Shown here one piece after another: positions 1 to 10,956 of a stretch of DNA of 64,000 bases. Numbering within the stretch: the stretch's first letter is position 1; each line of letters opens with the position of its first letter. This stretch comes from Pontederia crassipes (taxonomy: Eukaryota; Streptophyta; Magnoliopsida; Commelinales; Pontederiaceae): the NCBI GenBank assembly GCA_030549335.1, contig CM060194.1:57564547-57628546 (forward strand), given 5' to 3'. A program made the position numbers and the translations under genes. A model generated the notes under the pieces. It worked only from the letters and a program-made list of their open reading frames with translations. It did not search any database and was not told the DNA's origin.

Positions 1-2339
1 TTCATCTATCAGGCACAAAGGCCATAATTTATTATCCATCAATCATAAAGGCGCAATTTAATTTTTCCATCAGCCATAAGTGTGAAATCGATAGTCTATC
101 AACCACTAAGACGAAATCAATTGTCCATCAGCCACTAGGGTGCAATTCAATTAACAATTCGATCATCAATTCATTATCAATTCCATCTTTGGAGTTATGA
201 TCAACTCTTTCGGGCGCAATAAGAGAGCTCTTTATTATTAGGGGACCCCATGCCACTTCAATCAATAAGTTTGGGTATGATGGAGGACGAAGGATCACAC
301 CAAAATAGTTAGCCCGAAGGCCCTATCAACCCGAAGGCGCAATATTAGCCCGAAGGCCCTATCAATCCGAAGGTGCAATATTAGCCTGGAGGCACTATTA
401 ACCCGAAGATGCAATATTAGCCCGGAGACCCTATCAATCCGAAGGCGCAATATGAGCTCGAAAACCCTATCAGCCCGTAGGCGCAATTAGCCCGAAGGCC
501 CAATCAGTCCCAGTGGCAAACAGTAGACATGTGCCCAATAAATTTTTAACTTTTATTTCAATTACCTAAGATGTCTATCTTTAACAATTATCTTAGGTTA
601 ATCATGACCGAATCAAAAAAATTTACTATTAATCAATGATATGATCAGATAGGATGATGGTAAATTGGATATGATGACAATTTGATAAGGATCAATCAAT
701 AATTAGGACAATGGATCAATATCATGATTTGGTGTAATGCCAACAATAATTAATATGATTAGATATGATCATAATAAAATCAGAGATGTTAATCAAATGA
801 TCGACAATGATTAACGATCTTAACAATCCAATGAACAATAAATCAATTCATAAAAATATGTTTTCTATTCCAGAACCCAATCCACGTTGATCATTACCCG
901 GATCGTGCTAAATGGAATCCAAGCCATGTTAGACAGAAACCCTACCAAATTCTGTCACCATCAAGAATTGTATTTTCAACATAATTTTCGGAGGTCATAT
1001 CTATGTCATTCAAAATTTAATCGATGCAAAATAATATATAATTTATGTATAACGAAGAAGAGTTCTGGGGTCCATGTCGCGGAAAACCAACGCCATGGGG
1101 ATCCCCCTACGTACCTCAAATTGGCTGAAAAATTAACTCTATTTCCTATCGTCAATTGGTTGCACGATCGTCGAACTTTTGACGGCAATTACTCCCTATG
1201 CTTCTCCTCTCTCTATATATTTTTTTCCTAATTCAGAAATTTAATAATAAACCTTTTATAAAGAAAATCATAAATAAAAGAAATATATTTTCTTCTTTCT
1301 TTTCTGCATTTCTCTCTCCTCTTCTTCTACTCTATATTGGCCGCCAACCATCCCATCACCATTATTTTTTTTCCAATTATACGGCCACCATATTATCCCC
1401 TTGAATTCCTCCCCATTTCTCTCTCTTTTGATTTTACCCCTCTCTCTTTCTCTTTCTATCTCTTTTGCTGGCGTAACGAACTCTTACCTTTCTTTTAACT
1501 TTTCTCTCTCCAATCAACCTGCACGCGCACACATTTTTTTTCATGTTTTACTATTTCTCTCTCTCCATCGTGTTTACCCCTTTCTCTCTCTATCTTCTTG
1601 CGGCCGTAAAACATCCACTTGATCGTAATACAAAAATCTCCTTTTACCTCTTATTCTCTATTTATTTTGCGGCCGTAAACTTCCCTTACATTTTTTTCTT
1701 TTCTCACGTATTTCACACGGCACAAGATTTTCACGGCCGTAATAAATCTATGCAAACTATATTACACTGTAGAACGACATACCTATGTGAATCCCCGCCT
1801 TCGCCGCCGAGACAATTGCGTCCGTCGCCGAAGAAATTACGCTTGCGACGCGAGGACTCCACGATGAAGAAAAATAATTCTTCTCTCTCCCTTTTTTTTT
1901 CGAGTTTAGCCGCTATCTCTTTATTTATAAGATTTAAAATTCTCCATAACTATCTTTTGTAATCCAACTTCAATTTAATCCCTTAATTAATCTATTTAAC
2001 TAATTCAGATTTATTTTCATTAAATAAATTCCGAAATTCATTAAATAGTATTATCCTTCCCATTTTTCTTTATTTTCGGAATTATTTAATTCCATAATAT
2101 AAATATTATTTTATTGGCTGAAATATTTCTATGCCATAAGACTTTTAATCCTATTCTGCTTGGGAGTCCTATATCCATTAAACATTCTTTTAGACTTCAA
2201 ATCAAATTGAAATCTCTAATCTCAATCTAATTATGATTTATACTTCTAATGGGATTTAAATTTTCCTTCAATCCATCAAACACTCTAATTGAATTATAAA
2301 ATTACTATATTATCCTTGATAAAATCGTGGGGTGTTACA
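1..2339 (+). mobile_element. LTR of a Ty3/gypsy-like element, left end outside window
   Basis: The segment ends with ggggtgttaca at 2329-2339, the form of 3' end seen in many plant gypsy LTRs. Its text is closely related, in reverse complement, to 26791-28772: both share a block around gagagctctttattatta (about 210-235 here) and a block around 2130-2230. Between about 300 and 490 there is a run of short degenerate repeats built on 'agcccgaaggc...caata'. The stretch 1200-1900 is pyrimidine-rich and gives spurious ORFs. No primer-binding site follows 2339, so it is more likely a solo LTR than the 5' end of an element. Old and diverged. The gypsy assignment rests on terminal motifs only. Confidence 0.6.
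300..495. repeat. Short degenerate tandem repeats inside the left LTR
   Basis: Units of roughly 30 bp of the form 'agcccgaaggccctatca / acccgaaggcgcaatatt' recur about six times with substitutions. They account for the repetitive 63-residue minus-strand ORF here, which is not a gene. Confidence 0.7.
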
Positions 2340-4835
2340 CTTTCACAAATTCAAAAATTACAACAGGAAGAAAGCACATCATCGACATCAATAAAGACAT
2401 CTCCAATCACTATTTTGCAGTGGCAAATTAAAGGAAAGAGAAGTAAATCACCGATTTCAAACACACCAAATACATCAAAGCAATGGAGGTCAAAGCATAA
2501 TTCATCTATCCATGATAACCAGCGGCTTGAAACAACTCTAATTTAAAAAAACGGTTGTGCTTGAAGAACATCCACCACCAGACGGTGGCACAATGGTGCA
2601 GACGTTGGGCGTCATCGGCATCTATTGAGTCTCGTCATCGAAAGTGTTCATGATCACATTCAATAACTCCAGTAAGATTGTTCCTTAATTGCATATTTAT
2701 TTATATTAAGTGTTCATGATTTATCTATATTTATTTTTCTAATAAGTATTCATGATCATCATATATTAGTCGCATATCATAGTCATACTATAAATTAGAA
2801 CTATTCTCTCATCTTTATCTCTTAGGTTGTATTTTATTTTTGATTGGATTATATTAGTTTTTCCTTTTCGTAACTTCTTAATTTTATCTCTTTAGTTTTT
2901 TTATTTTTATTTTTACCGATCGTCCTTTGCAGTCCCAATGTAAAAAAGATGTGTCACGGGTCATCATTTACATATCACAAGTGTTATTTCTATACCTATG
3001 GGTCGTGCACCATCCATCACGATAGTCACAATAACTATTTTTATATAGATCTCGAGCTCACGGACCGTAATCCTTATTTCTTGGTCCCATCACTAGATTC
3101 CATGGGTCGTTACCTAATTGTCACGGGTCTCACAGAAACTTTCACAATAACATCAAAGACTTCACGGGCTGTTACATGTTTATCATAGGTGTTAATGCTA
3201 CCTTAACCTTTTCACGTGTCGTTATTATTGTGTCACAACCCGTAAATTAGTTGACCAACACCCTTGTGCCTAATTGTGTCAGATTCATGACCTTTTTCAA
3301 ACTTTCACAGGGCGTCAAGGCTATCACGGACTGTTATGATGTCACACTGTGTAATATTCATTTGTAACACTTGTAATTTTACTCACTTCATCTCTATATA
3401 GTGCATGGCCATTATTTTCAGTTCACGACATCAGCACCGACCATCATCTTTGTCCCCACCTTCGGTGAGCTTCCTTGCCGGCATGCTCCAATGACGATCA
3501 GTTATCCCCCTTGTCATGTTCTTCCTAATAGTTCCTCTTAAACGAGTTTTGATCTGCCCGTTAATTTAATGGTTAAACTTGTCCGGTCCGTTAAGGTCTA
3601 ATGGACCTTAATGTATAGATCATCTAGTGGATGAATCGGTCAAGCCCAATAATTTTTTAAAAAATAATTTATTCTTTTTATGTATTTTAAAATTTGACAT
3701 TTCTTTTTTCTTTTCTTATACTCTTTCTTGATGCATTAACAAAATATTATAATAGATAATCTATCATTATTTTTCCTTTAGTTTTCTCATATTTTTTTCT
3801 TTTTACTCATTTTTATTTATTTTTTTCATTAATAATAGAGCAAATAATATTAATGATGTATAAACTACTTATATTCTATTATTAGATAAATATTGTTATA
3901 TAAGCTTACTAGTTATTATTGATAGGCACTAAATAATTAGTAATTAATTTGATTTAAATACTTAATATTATTAACGGATTAATAGTCAGCTTATCGAATG
4001 GTCTATTAATTAACGGATGAGTACAGACAGATATTTCGAATGCCGGGAGACAACTAAAATATAGTGTCAAGATAGTTATTCGTCCAAACCTAATAACTTA
4101 TTGGACGAATTCGGACCCGACATGGACGGACTCACCTCTTATCTTACTATGTCTGACAACAGATGAATCAAAGTGTCGAGTCTAATAAACACCACTAGGC
4201 GAAAGGGAGAGAGTAGAAAAAAAATGTAAGTACTTCCCAAAGCAGCAGAAGCATGTAGTTGATGCAATAGGACGCAGGAAATATGAGAATGCAACAAGAC
4301 GTCCGACTTTATTTCGACGTAGATAATTGAACGCAGGAAATATGAGAAGTTACATAGAAAATATGAAAAGTTGGTCTTTTGAGAAAACCCACGTTAATAT
4401 TAAGCATTACATTGGATCTAAACTAACGCAAGTTAAGCACTAATCTGATAGTTAAAAAAGTTTTAAGTACTTGGTTTAGCAAAAAAAATAGATAAATAGT
4501 AATGCTGGAGTTTAAACTTGTCACTTGAGCATGGTTTTATATAAATATAAGATTGTTATCAAGTGTTCTATCTAAGATGAAAAGGTACAATCTCTCCTTA
4601 ACTTCTGATGATATTCTTAGAAAATTGAGAAGAATAATTATACTAATCTCAAATGGGAATGAAAATTTTTATCTCAAGTTATGAAGGATTATAAACCATC
4701 GCGAACCTTAATACATTACGAAAATATTCTAGAATTTTGACTGATAATATTCCCTGCTTGAATGGTTTCTTACTGAAATCTATATAGTTTACTCCCACCT
4801 CAGAAAAACTAATGTAATCGGCAAACATGTGAAAG
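2340..4835. other. Intergenic DNA without a recognisable gene
   Basis: AT-rich sequence between the left LTR and the Mutator-like element. It contains a cluster of degenerate cacgggtcgttac motifs (2949-3370) and otherwise short, frequently interrupted ORFs. The part 3550-4150 has a few GC-richer words but no conserved protein in any frame that I can recognise. Confidence 0.6.
2949..3370. repeat. Cluster of degenerate 'cacggg-ycgttac' motifs
   Basis: Within about 420 bp the words gtcacgggtcatca, atgggtcgtgcac, tcacggaccgtaat, atgggtcgttac, gtcacgggtctcac, tcacgggctgttac, tcacgtgtcgttat and tcacggactgttat recur with irregular spacing, plus an inverse form (cacaacccgtaaa). This looks like a decayed array of a subterminal or LTR motif, similar in style to the denser array in the CACTA element at 49.65 kb. 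The parent element is not identified. Confidence 0.5.
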
Positions 4836-4844
4836 GGTTCCAAG
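4836..4844. repeat. Target site duplication, left, of the MULE
   Basis: Reads ggttccaag and is repeated exactly at 6174-6182, just outside the element's inverted ends. Confidence 0.8.
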
Positions 4845-6173
4845 GGAGAGGACTAATGCCACTCCAAAAAATCTTGCTGCTGAAAGAATTACTTGACCCA
4901 TTTGCCCTTTTCGATGTGTATCTTTTGTCATAGTAGTCTCATTCGTCTGAAAAAAGTGACAATCTTTTATTATTAAAATAATAACGGGGTAGTCATTTTG
5001 TTCATATAGTTTTAAAAGAATTGATAAATAATATGTTTCAATATAAAAAAAATATTAGCGCGAGTACTTAGTCAAAGCAGATTTTTCTTTTAACTCTATT
5101 GGAACTTTCAAATTTGAAATTTGAAATTACTAATTCATCAATATAAGTCTCAAACCCTTTATTTATACAAGCTCAAAACTTTATCTAATAATTTTAAAAA
5201 TAAAATAGCACATGATATAACTCCTGATTTATGAGTAGATTTTTGCAAAAAAAAAAGAATATATTTGTTGCCACCACAATATTCAGAATGTTTTTTTCTT
5301 CTTTCATCGTGCATGTTTTATTCTTGTTATATTGCATCATTTATTTATTTAAATTGCATTGATCATAATATTATGATCAGTGTAATATTATTCACCGCGT
5401 TTATTAAGGGGCGTGGCATTGTTGACAATATTCTCCTGTCCCACGAACTCATGAGAAAGTTCAACCAAAATTTCAAGCAATCGAAGATGTGTAGTACCAA
5501 GATATACATCCAAAAAGTGTAGGTTTGATTGCCCGCTCCGCCCCTACCTCACATCTCAACCACTCAGTTTCAACAAGAGTGGAATAGCATCGCCTAATTC
5601 AGCCAGGCTTGAACAACAAGTACAAGTATTAGTAGCATAGCAAAAAAATATTCCTCGTCAAATAATTTAAAGAAATAACCTGCAAGTCATATTGCATGGA
5701 ATAACAAAATGTTCTTCAAAATATTATAATAGAAATATAATAAGTAATATAAAACAGCGAAGATAAAATTTCTACTTTTCTAAAACTATATTATGAATTT
5801 TCTTCTAAATTTTATATATCACAAAAATAAATGAGATTCTTTTGTTAAATTCTAAAAAAATGTTTACTACTTTTATGATAATGATTTTATTTGCATATTT
5901 ATCATTTTAAATAAAAAATTGTCATTATTTTTCGAAAATAGTTATTACCTATTATTTTCACCTATTTTATGTATTAGATGAAGGGGATATACTTTACTAA
6001 TTATTATATGTTAATGTTAAAAAATTATCACATTTTTTTTTAAAATGAATGAGGTTAATACGTGAGATAATAAGACATTTGATTGATAATAGAAGTTTAA
6101 AAGGGCAAAGCTGTCAAGCGGCTATTTTTTTTTGAGAGGCAGCAAACTTTTTGGAGTGGCATTAATACTTTCC
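4845..6173. mobile_element. Non-autonomous Mutator-like (MULE) element
   Basis: The 9-bp direct repeat ggttccaag flanks the segment (4836-4844 and 6174-6182). Just inside are terminal inverted repeats that share the core taatgccactccaaaaa and then ttgctgc; similarity continues inwards to a shared tttgccctttt word. A 9-bp target duplication with long inverted ends is diagnostic of Mutator-like transposons. The 1329-bp interior is AT-rich, and its longest ORF (5265-5522) is low-complexity and unlike any transposase I know, so the copy must have relied on a transposase in trans. The inverted repeats differ at several positions, so it is not recent. Confidence 0.8.
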
Positions 6174-6182
6174 GGTTCCAAG
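6174..6182. repeat. Target site duplication, right, of the MULE
   Basis: Exact copy of the 9-mer at 4836-4844. Confidence 0.8.
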
Positions 6183-6294
6183 TGACGAGTTTCTATTTGA
6201 AAATAGAACAACTCTTTATTTTGACAAACATCTTATATTACGACGTGAGGTACAGCGGAAACTTGTGGCCAAAAGTTTCCACCGTAAGTTTTTG

Positions 6295-6331
6295 CAATTA
6301 GCAAGAACTTTCTAAATTCTTGCTAATTGCA
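6295..6331. repeat. Perfect 14-bp inverted repeat (hairpin)
   Basis: gcaattagcaagaa (6295-6308) and ttcttgctaattgc (6318-6331) are perfect complements around a 9-base loop. A decayed relative lies near 7174-7220, at the start of the second AT-rich repeat copy. It probably marks the tip of that repeat family rather than a terminator or RNA gene. Confidence 0.7.
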
Positions 6332-6339
6332 AGAACAAC

Positions 6340-7097
6340 CATATATCTTTTTATTTTTTTTCATAGGTCTAAAAATAGCTCCAAAAGTAGATGGAGCTAC
6401 ATTTAAACCTATAACATATTATTTTTAATAATAATATTATATATATATTATATTCTTATATATTATTACATTTATTTATTATTTATACATTATCATAAAT
6501 TTATAATTTATTTAGGTATAATTTATCATATATTTTTATTTATTTCACTTATAATATATCATAATAAAAATTAACTAGTATGATATTAGTATAATTATTA
6601 ATTATGGTATTCAAAATAAGTTATAATTATATAATTATTTTATATAAATATAATGTTAAATTATCTTTTATATTTCATGTTTTAGTTATTAATTAGTTTA
6701 TCTTAAATTTTTTTCTTCTATCTAATTTGCTAATGATAAATATGTTATTACTTAAACTATTCAATTAGTCTTTTAAAAAATTATATTATATTTGGATCTT
6801 AAGATGTACGTAAATTATAATATTAATAATATTTAAAATATTTAATCAAATAAATAAATAATATAATAATATAATAATAATTTATGTATATTATAATATT
6901 AATAACATATTTTTATTTACTATAATTTTATATCTCATAAAATAATAAATTATATTTTTAGTTCTTACTTTTTATTCAAACACCTATTAAAACTTATCTA
7001 TCATTTCATTCAAACATCAATCGAAATTTTTCTATCAAATCGATTAATTCTCGAAAACTTACGAAAACTTAAAATTCCCAATCCAAACACACCCCTT
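6340..7097 (+). repeat. AT-rich MITE-like repeat, copy 1
   Basis: From about 6720 this stretch aligns in the same orientation with 29420-29774, sharing long words around tacgtaaattataatattaa and aataataaattatattttta. It ends at 'ccaatccaaacacacccc', comparable with 'ccgtaccaaatgcagcc' at the end of the 29-kb copy. No coding capacity. The left boundary is unclear; the sequence after the hairpin at 6295-6331 also resembles the start of copy 2. Confidence 0.55.
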
Positions 7098-7174
7098 GGT
7101 TTTAGAACTTAGGCTAAAATTTTGCCCAAATTTTAGAACTTTGGCTAAATACATAAATGTTCAAGCCGTAAAAT

Positions 7175-7880
7175 TCTTGTTATTAGCAATAACTTAAAAA
7201 GTTCTTGCTAATAGCAAGAAGAGCCTTTTTTTTTGTTATAGGTCTAAAAGTAGGTGGATCTATTTTTAGACCTATAACTTATTATTTTAATAATATTATT
7301 ATATGTATATATTATATTATATACATATATATTATATACTTATAATATATATTATATACTTATAATATATATTATATTATATTATCATAAATTTATAATT
7401 TATTTAGGTATAATAACAAAAGAAGTACATTTATTATTTATTAAAATTTACTTAGTGCTATAATAAAATATAAATTTCCATTATTATTTATTATGAAAAA
7501 TATATTTTCTTGTTTAAATGTTGACGTAAATATTTTTATTTATTTTACTTATCATATATCATAATAAAAATTAACTAGTATGATAATAGTATAATATAAT
7601 TAAATTATTAATTATGATATTCTAAATAAGTTACAATTATATAATTATTTTATATAAATGTGATGTTAAATTTTCTTTTATATTTCATTTTTTAGTTATT
7701 AATTAGTTTATCTTAATTTTTTTCTTCTATTTAATTTGCTAATTATAAAAATATTATGTAGTTAATAATATAAAATAATCTTATAAAATAATAAAATATA
7801 TAGTTACGTCTTACTTTTTATTCAAACACCTATCAAAATTTATCTATCAAATCAATCTTTTAAATTTCTATCATTACATT
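7175..7880 (+). repeat. AT-rich MITE-like repeat, copy 2 (partial)
   Basis: It repeats copy 1 in the same order: a hairpin tip with ttcttgctaat, then 'ataggtctaaaa.tag.tgga.ct', then the long AT-rich body with 'aaaattaactagtatgat' (7566-7583), and the 'ttactttttattcaaacacc' end word near 7807. The two copies differ by many substitutions and indels, so this is an old tandem or nested arrangement. The right end is lost. Confidence 0.55.
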
Positions 7881-8349
7881 TAGTCGATGAAGGGCATTGA
7901 TTAGAAAGACACTTCCCAATTGCTAAAGTTGTATATTAGAGCATTCCTTATAATAATTCAGCACCGGGTTCTTCTCTTCGTCAATTGAATTAGTCAGCTG
8001 AATTCAACAATTTCACATTTTTTATTTCAGATTTCAGACTGTTTTAACTGTCGAATAAGTGTAATACTTTTTTTTCCATACATCCGATAATAACTGTCGC
8101 CTGACCTCTCCACCTTTCGATAGTTTTGCATTATTGTCCTCCCCCTTGATTACATGGGCACCTGCCCGCGCCCGACCGCCAGGGGGTTCGCCGCCATCTA
8201 TGAGTTGAACGTTTGCAAGGTACGTAAGAAACAGCCAATCGCGTGGACAGCGCCACACCCATGTGTCGTGTGGCCGGTTGCACACTTGTGCCACACTCTG
8301 CAATGCACTACAAGGCACGCACTGCACCTGGCCACGCCTCTGTCGCACC
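7881..8349. other. Intergenic DNA, no gene seen
   Basis: Overlapping short ORFs occur on both strands in the GC-richer part (8100-8350). None has a recognisable domain and they shadow one another. Confidence 0.5.
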
Positions 8350-8354
8350 GTCTT

Positions 8355-10200
8355 TGTAACGCCCGGGATTTATTAGGAAAAGAAAAATAAAGGAAAAAAA
8401 TATAAAGGGAAAAAGAAGTAAAGATAAAATTTGAGTTTAATTTGGGTTGATCCTTTGACCATCCCACGAACTCAGATCTCTCCCTTATATATATGAGATT
8501 AAATCCAACGAATCAGCCCCTTTTTTTCTTGCACCAGTCGGTCCTAAGTTCTCCTCTATCGTTCGTGCGTTTGTCTTTCGGTTTATTCGTCCTTGACGGC
8601 CACTGCCATACAGGAGATGCACCGGAGGACTCGGACGGGATCGGCCGTGTGTCTAGATAGAGAGGAGCGGGCAGAGGAAGAGGAAGACATCAGTAAAATT
8701 TTTCGAACATAAACTTCGAAGTATGAAACTAGGGTAGATTCATAATAAAATCTTGCTTTTAGACTTGAAGCATGTTCTAGGTTGTTCCTGGTTACTGTGC
8801 AATGTTCTATGATGTTAAACTGTGCCGGCCATCGTCGGAAGAGATGATCGGAACGTGAACTGTGCAACGCGCAGTTTCTGCAAAAGATGAACCCGGCCCG
8901 GGTTCACCCAAACCCGGCCCGGGCAGGTCCTTCGCCGGACCGAGTTCGGAAGAACTCGGTCCGGATCCGTCATTGCCGACGCTCTCCGAGCTCTGCAACC
9001 GGACGAACTCGGCCCGGGTTGAGGATGATCTGGACCGAGTTCTGCGTACAGAAAATAGTCGGGCGAGACGGCCGCTCCGACCTGATGATGAACCGACCCA
9101 GCCCGGGTGTAATCCGAACTCAGCCCGGGCTCTACCCAGATTTTTTTCGAAGATGATGATCGATCTACTCGGCTCGAGTTTCTCCCTACTCGGCCCGGCT
9201 TCCGACCTGATTAAGAATATGATTATGATTTATTAATCTTTATTTCATGTGATTAATCCTGATCTATGTATGATGATGATGTCGGTTTTATCCCTGATTT
9301 ACTCTCCATGATTATGTCTTTTATCCTGATTTAAAGTTTTTATCAAAATATGTTGTGTTTAATTAAAAGATGTAAGATAAAAGACGTAAAACGTTAAATA
9401 GATAGTTCTTTTTATGATGGACTGGTGACGACCAGTTATGGGCTGTGGGCTGACTTCTGTCAGTTATGGGCTGGCTCTGTCAGTTATGATGATGATGATA
9501 GACGGGTTGAGGCAGACTTCCCCGTGGATTAAAATATACCCCAAATAAGTCAAAGATGAAATCAAGATGATGAAGAAGATGAACACATATGAATAAAGAA
9601 CCTTTCTTATGATGACCGTCTTGATGCCTTTCTTATGATGATTATTTATGATCTTTTATTCATATGTCCACATGCATGCTCCTATCATTTCATATTATGA
9701 TCATGATTCATTTTTCCATCTGATAATGATGTTACCTTATGATGTTACCTTTTATAATTCATGCCTAGTATCATGATCCTACTATGATATTTATCTTACT
9801 TTAATACTGAGTTGTAAAACTGATAGGGAAGTTTCTCCTCTGCATGTTCTTAAATGCAGGTCATGATCTCAATGATGATGGTGGTCAACGGTGACAGATC
9901 GAGCTCGTAGGTGGCTACACATTCGAGTCCTTTAGATGATAGATAGCTTTTTCCTTTCTTTTACTTACTTGATGTATTAGATTTCCTTTGGACTCCTATG
10001 AAGTCAGTTATCAGTCTTCCACATTCCATGATGTTACTCTCTTTATTTTTAATGATGATTTATTTATTTCGCATTTATCGTTACTAAGTTGACCAGTCAA
10101 AGTCTTTATTTCGGTCAACATGATGTACACATAAGGATGACCCGTAACGTCTCCGAAACATATTCTGCCATGTGGCGGGGTGCGATTTGGGGGCGTTATA
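8355..10200 (+). mobile_element. Probable solo LTR, Ty3/gypsy-like
   Basis: The segment starts tgtaacgcccggg (8355) and ends with ggggcgttata (10190-10200), the paired ends expected of a plant gypsy LTR. The flanking pentamers gtctt (8350-8354) and ctctt (10201-10205) match at four of five positions, consistent with a decayed target duplication. The 1.85-kb body has no coding domain. It is GC-rich and rich in 'cccggcccggg' words at 8885-9170, then AT-rich with the words gatgatgat and 'cttccccgtgg'. No second LTR is nearby. Old. Confidence 0.55.
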
Positions 10201-10342
10201 CTCTTCGCATGACTTAATCTTGGATATTGTGATTTAATTTTCTGCAAAAGGATCTCTAGTCTCCTACTTGATGAATTCGTCTTCCTGCCCGAAGATGGAC
10301 TTTAAAAATAACCAATTCAATCCATATGACCAATGCGACAAG

Positions 10343-10345
<3 letters not shown>

Positions 10346-10377
<32 letters not shown>
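10346..10377. repeat. (AT)n microsatellite
   Basis: Uninterrupted AT dinucleotides, about 16 units. Confidence 0.95.
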
Positions 10378-10379
<2 letters not shown>

Positions 10380-10843
10380 GAATAATGAATATGTGAAGCG
10401 GCTGTTGTTTCACACCGTGTGAGGTAATATTTCAACCATCCATATGCAATCGAACGATTCAGATGAACAGTGTTAGATGGCTCAAGTAAAATCTCGCGAG
10501 ATGAAGATTGTTCAGATGAAAGGCGTTCCCCTTCTCTCTCCTCCCTCTCTTCCTCCTCTCCGATCAGTCTCCCCTGCTTTGTGGATCTCAATCTCTCTCC
10601 GAAGTCCGATCGATCTCCTCGTCTCTTTGTGGATCTCAATCTCTCTCCAAGCGGTCTCCCCCTCCCTTTCTCTCTCACACACACAATCTGGCCGAGATTC
10701 GGCGGATCTCAGAGCAGTGACATGGGCATGATCTCGCAGTCGACGGCCTGGGTGCAGAGCGAAGGACGACTTCTCCTCTAGGCTTCACTATGCCGCCGCC
10801 GACTTCTCTTCTAGTCTCCTTTGGGCTTCGCTGTGCCAGCAAT

Positions 10844-10956
10844 CTTGCAGCCGGCGGCCTAGGCGCAGAGCGAAGGACGATCTTGCAGTCGGCGGCTTGG
10901 GCGTAGAGCAAAGGATGATCTTGCAGCCGGAGGCCTAGCGTAGAGCGAAGGACGAC
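10844..10956 (+). repeat. 38-bp minisatellite, three units
   Basis: Three consecutive units start at 10844, 10882 and 10920, each beginning cttgcag and ending with 'agagc(g/a)aaggacga' or close to it. A fourth related copy lies at about 10735-10772. Units differ by a few substitutions; the last is one base shorter. Confidence 0.8.

Noticed and set aside
295-486. 63-codon minus-strand repeat protein
   Set aside because: It reflects short tandem DNA repeats inside an LTR; no start context or family.
8034-8467. Overlapping 78-104-codon ORFs
   Set aside because: Open on both strands at once in a GC-richer patch and lacking any domain.
10335-10380. Regularly repeated DNA as a CRISPR-like array
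   Set aside because: This and the other regular repeats are AT microsatellites or minisatellites; there are no repeat-spacer units, and the genome is a plant's.
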